From assembly GCF_007754155.1 (NCBI RefSeq), contig NZ_CP037423.1, positions 1,178,001 through 1,242,000 on the forward strand: DNA of 64,000 bases. The letters run 5' to 3'. The position numbers and the translations under genes are program-made. The notes beneath the pieces were generated by a model. It saw only the letters and a program-made list of their open reading frames with translations, was not told the DNA's origin and did no database searches. This document shows, one piece after another, positions 61,705 through 64,000 of the stretch (the stretch's first letter is position 1; the number at the start of each line of letters is the position of its first letter). The DNA comes from Stieleria neptunia. GTDB lineage: Bacteria > Planctomycetota > Planctomycetia > Pirellulales > Pirellulaceae.

Positions 61705-62916
61705 ATGAAAACCATCCTGCTCGCGATTGCCGTTTTCTCCTATATTGTTGGCGTTGCTCGCTCGCAAGAAACTGACTCCTGGGGCGAGTCCGGGTCGTAT
61801 ACGAAGTGGATGCGTTACTCGTACGAAATCGACTCCAACTACAAATACGTCAAAACGCTCCCCACCTTGGAGCGGTTTCCTGAACTGCTCAAACTTGCAA
61901 TTGATCCGCGATTCAAAGGCAAGCCCGGAGTTGCTGGCGACCGCGTGATAATCGTCAGTCAACTTCGCACGATCTCGCGATGTAAGTTTGACCAACTTCT
62001 GTACGCGGACTCTGATGTCGAAGGGGAGCATCGGTCGGCGATTGCTAAGTGGAAACAATGGTGGGATGTATACGGGAAGCGCTACGCGGAGGAGTATCGA
62101 AAAGAAGGCAAACGGTATCCCGACGCGTGGAAGAAAATTCCCGGAGCCAAGAATTTGCCCTGCCCCAGCTATCCATTGCTGTTGCCGGATTCATGGTCAA
62201 CGAAGCTCAAGTTCCGCTCGGGGGATTACGGTGGAATTGTTGTAGAAGAGATCGAATTACACGCCTCTCCTCAGGCATGCAAATTGAAGCGTCGATACAG
62301 GATCGGTCATGGTTGGCCCGGCGGTACAGACTGGATCAATGAGGAATGGAACGACCTGACATACGCCGAAACGCAAGAATTCTTGGCGACGCTGACGTAC
62401 GCCGTTGATAATCCGTGGCTATTTTTGGGTGACCAGTTTGCTAATGTTGACACGGACAGTCGGCTGCGGATTGGGTCGGTTCGCGGTAGACCGAACAAAT
62501 GGTCGAACTATTATCCTGGCGTTGAATGGTCCGGGATTTTGGACCGGAAAGGCAACGTGATCATGAACGACGACCCTTGGAGCTGGCACACGAATGACTT
62601 TGACGGTTTCGGAAAGACAATGTTTGACGATACGATAGGGATTGCGTTTCGGGTGTTTCGAGATGCATTTCCAGACCCCACCTATCGCCCCAAAGAAAGC
62701 CGCTGGACTACTTCCAACAAGGGCGAACCATCCGATGCACCGAAGGACCGGGCGTCGTCAATTGACAATGGAAAATCAACCGCCGTTCCCCGTGATTTCT
62801 ACCGTTATCGCAAAGGTGGCCCACAGTTGCGACAAACGTTGGTACTGCTTACCAGTTACATTCTCACCGCATACACTGCTACTCGTCAATTTCCAACAAT
62901 GCACCAGAACCTATGA
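61705..62916 (+). CDS. Cassette: secreted hypothetical protein reading through its attC
   Basis: A 403-residue protein with a signal peptide (MKTILLAIAVFSYIVGVARS). The mature part is Trp/Tyr-rich (KWKQWWDVYGKRYAEEYRKEGKRYP, GHGWPGGTDWINEEWNDL), then a strongly conserved C-terminal half duplicated at 44276. The cassette's own attC (site 26, 62722-62810) lies inside the frame, so about 65 C-terminal residues are encoded by attC and the start of the next cassette, a fusion by loss of the natural stop. The stop overlaps the next start by 4 bp. No family recognised. Confidence 0.62.
   Translation: MKTILLAIAVFSYIVGVARSQETDSWGESGSYTKWMRYSYEIDSNYKYVKTLPTLERFPELLKLAIDPRFKGKPGVAGDRVIIVSQLRTISRCKFDQLLYADSDVEGEHRSAIAKWKQWWDVYGKRYAEEYRKEGKRYPDAWKKIPGAKNLPCPSYPLLLPDSWSTKLKFRSGDYGGIVVEEIELHASPQACKLKRRYRIGHGWPGGTDWINEEWNDLTYAETQEFLATLTYAVDNPWLFLGDQFANVDTDSRLRIGSVRGRPNKWSNYYPGVEWSGILDRKGNVIMNDDPWSWHTNDFDGFGKTMFDDTIGIAFRVFRDAFPDPTYRPKESRWTTSNKGEPSDAPKDRASSIDNGKSTAVPRDFYRYRKGGPQLRQTLVLLTSYILTAYTATRQFPTMHQNL
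62722..62810 (+). repeat. attC site 26
   Basis: R'' GGCGAAC (62722) pairs with GTTCGCC at 61691. R' GTTATCG begins at 62804. The arms are imperfect and an open frame crosses the site. Confidence 0.75.
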
Positions 62917-63143
62917 ACGCTCCAGGGAAGCAACCGTCGGCGACCCCATCCCTAATTTGGGGAGCAATCTGGATTGTCGGCCCACTTACTTACCTTCTAC
63001 TACTGATGAATAATCTAGTGCCCGAACCGTCAAACTCGGCATACGTGTTCGGAAGTCTTCTTGGCATCCCGTTGGGTGGAGGCGTTTTGTTGAGAGGGAT
63101 CAGATTGCAACGTGAGAACGCGAAACGTGAAGGGAGCAGCTGA
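62913..63143 (+). CDS. Cassette: small membrane protein, copy 2
   Basis: A 76-residue protein, almost identical to 44855-45085: two membrane helices (LIWGAIWIVGPLTYLLLLMNNL and YVFGSLLGIPLGGGVLLRGIRL) and a basic end (RENAKREGSS). It begins 109 bp after its R' and overlaps the read-through frame by ATGA. About 145 bp without a gene follow before attC 27. Confidence 0.6.
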   Translation: MNAPGKQPSATPSLIWGAIWIVGPLTYLLLLMNNLVPEPSNSAYVFGSLLGIPLGGGVLLRGIRLQRENAKREGSS

Positions 63144-63287
63144 TTGATGACTATATCCAACCGGATTTTGCGTGGCCTCTACTCGTTGCAATATCCCCGA
63201 CTTTCTTGCGGCACCGACCATGTGCTCGTTTCTTGGCTATAGTTGCGCGTAGCGTATGAACGAAGTCGTGTGCTTCGGTTAGACATG

Positions 63288-63379
63288 CGATAACAATCGG
63301 ATGCACGACGAGTCGGCGAGTCGGGTTTCATTGAAGTGGATGATCGCTCGCGCCGACCGCGTGATCCGTGCCGTTCCTC
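63288..63379 (+). repeat. attC site 27
   Basis: R'' CGATAAC (63288) pairs with GTTATCG at 62804. R' GTTCCTC begins at 63373. Confidence 0.9.
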
Positions 63380-63904
63380 GTCAGCAGCGAGGCAATTCCA
63401 GGCGTCGGACTGACTTGCCGGATTTATTGGGCCGGTTGTCTGAGCGTCGCACTTTTCCGTCGCGTGCACACAGCGTTGAGCTTTCGGCGTCGGACGGTTT
63501 CGGCCGATTGATCGATGCCGCACGTTGCGTCTGATTGCTTTGGATCGTCACGGCCCCTTGGCTGACGCAAATCGGAGACTTGGTCCGAGCCGCGACGGAC
63601 CTGCGTGCGGTCCCGATGGATCGCCCGTCAAACTCTCCACGTGCCACCATGCTGTTCTCTTTTCGTGTCTTCTCGTGTTTTTCGTGGCTATCCACCGCTG
63701 TGTGGTTCCGCCAAGTTCGTGCCGCTCGTTTCGCAGACAACAATTTGCTTCGTCAGTCTCGCCGCGGTATCCTCTTGCATCGGTCGCATTCAACGCTGCC
63801 GCCGAGCACCAGACGAGATCCGAGGAACAATGCCGTGCACCTGGGCACTCGATCGAGTCTGTTTTGAGTTCAAGTTTTTCCGCTCGTGCCAGGTGACGGC
63901 GGAC
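63373..63904 (+). repeat. Repeated promoter cassette X8 (subtype B)
   Basis: 532 bp, part of the duplicated block and the closest relative of X2. Confidence 0.8.
63745..63773 (+). promoter_or_regulatory. Predicted sigma-70-like promoter in X8
   Basis: TTGCTT (63745-63750), 17 bases, TATCCT (63768-63773), directed at the cassette cut by the window end. Confidence 0.5.
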
Positions 63905-63911
63905 GTTCATC
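63822..63911 (+). repeat. attC site 28
   Basis: R'' GAGGAAC (63822) pairs with GTTCCTC at 63373. R' GTTCATC begins at 63905 and opens a cassette that leaves the window. Confidence 0.9.
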
Positions 63912-64000
63912 GACACAGAAAGTGATTGTTTTCTTGGAATCGCCATTGTCGGTTTCGATTTCGTGTCACCTACGACAAAAGATTCACATGCAGTTCTCCG
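63905..64000 (+). other. Start of a further cassette, cut by the window end
   Basis: Opens with GTTCATC. No start codon with a convincing ribosome site is visible in the 96 bases available. Its R'' should be GATGAAC if the rule of the array holds. Confidence 0.6.

Larger units (their letters stand above)
62334..63904 (+). repeat. 1,571-bp duplicated block, copy 2
   Basis: Direct repeat partner of 44276-45846. This copy is embedded in intact cassettes on both sides and is the likely source or the older form. It ends with promoter cassette X8. Confidence 0.85.

Noticed and set aside
38425..63911. The spaced repeats as a CRISPR array
   Set aside because: Repeats are 89-93 bp with variable boxes and pairing arms, spaced mostly 450-700 bp, with genes between them. 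No cas gene is present.
1..64000. rRNA or tRNA genes
   Set aside because: I looked for conserved rRNA stretches and for the T-loop GGTTCRAATCC pattern and saw none that fit. A tRNAscan run would be decisive.

Overview
The window reads as a planctomycete chromosome, most like the Pirellulaceae (Rhodopirellula and relatives). The signs are four secreted sulfatases, a sigma factor paired with a Ser/Thr kinase carrying TPR-like repeats, a CotH/DUF4956 pair, very large secreted propeller proteins and GC-rich palindromic repeats. This assignment is by gene content; no rRNA or tRNA gene was seen.

Bases 1-37,100 are core or catabolic genome. A minus-strand block (1-8,979) carries a PhyH-type dioxygenase (cut by the window edge), an iduronate-2-sulfatase-like enzyme, a LamG/sialidase protein, an FAD-dependent oxidoreductase and an arylsulfatase. 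Then come a secreted protein, another arylsulfatase, a SEC-C protein, CotH and DUF4956. A transposon with 17-bp inverted ends sits inside REP-like palindromes (15,170-17,405). Next are a kinase and ECF sigma factor pair, CsaA, a 1,766-residue propeller protein, ArsC, a fourth sulfatase facing a PL5-like alginate lyase, a disulfide oxidoreductase, CsbD, a PRC-barrel protein, and a tightly coupled three-gene operon (NCS1-type permease, polyol dehydrogenase, NmrA-like protein). The sulfatase, sialidase and lyase content suggests use of sulfated polysaccharides.

Bases 37,860-64,000 are an integron-type cassette array running left to right and continuing past the window. I located 28 attC sites of 89-93 bp. 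In every case that can be tested (27 of 27) the R'' box closing a cassette is complementary to the R' box opening that same cassette, which is the hallmark of integron cassettes. No intact intI is present. A broken minus-strand fragment just left of the first cassette (37,365-37,683) looks like the N-terminal part of a planctomycete-type integron integrase, in the position and orientation expected for intI. As it stands, the array is a CALIN-like cluster or an integron with a dead integrase. Cassette genes are mostly short, unknown, secreted or membrane proteins, plus one SMI1/KNR4 protein, one HExxH protein and one four-helix-bundle protein.

Three features of the array look new to me. (1) Eight cassettes of one repeated family (508-534 bp, two subtypes) each carry TTGC(C/G/T)T-N17-TATCCT, a sigma-70-like promoter with invariant 17-base spacing, pointing out through the attC into the next cassette. 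They look like distributed promoter cassettes. (2) Two diverged copies of a 2,722-bp element encoding a tyrosine recombinase and an IS91-type HUH transposase sit exactly at attC recombination points. The element begins GTTGAAC and ends in an attC-like hairpin flanked by CTTCAAC and GTT, so it is built like a cassette itself. (3) A 1,571-bp two-cassette block is duplicated 18 kb apart, with one copy cut precisely at an IS end. Two DDE-type insertion sequences also interrupt the array.
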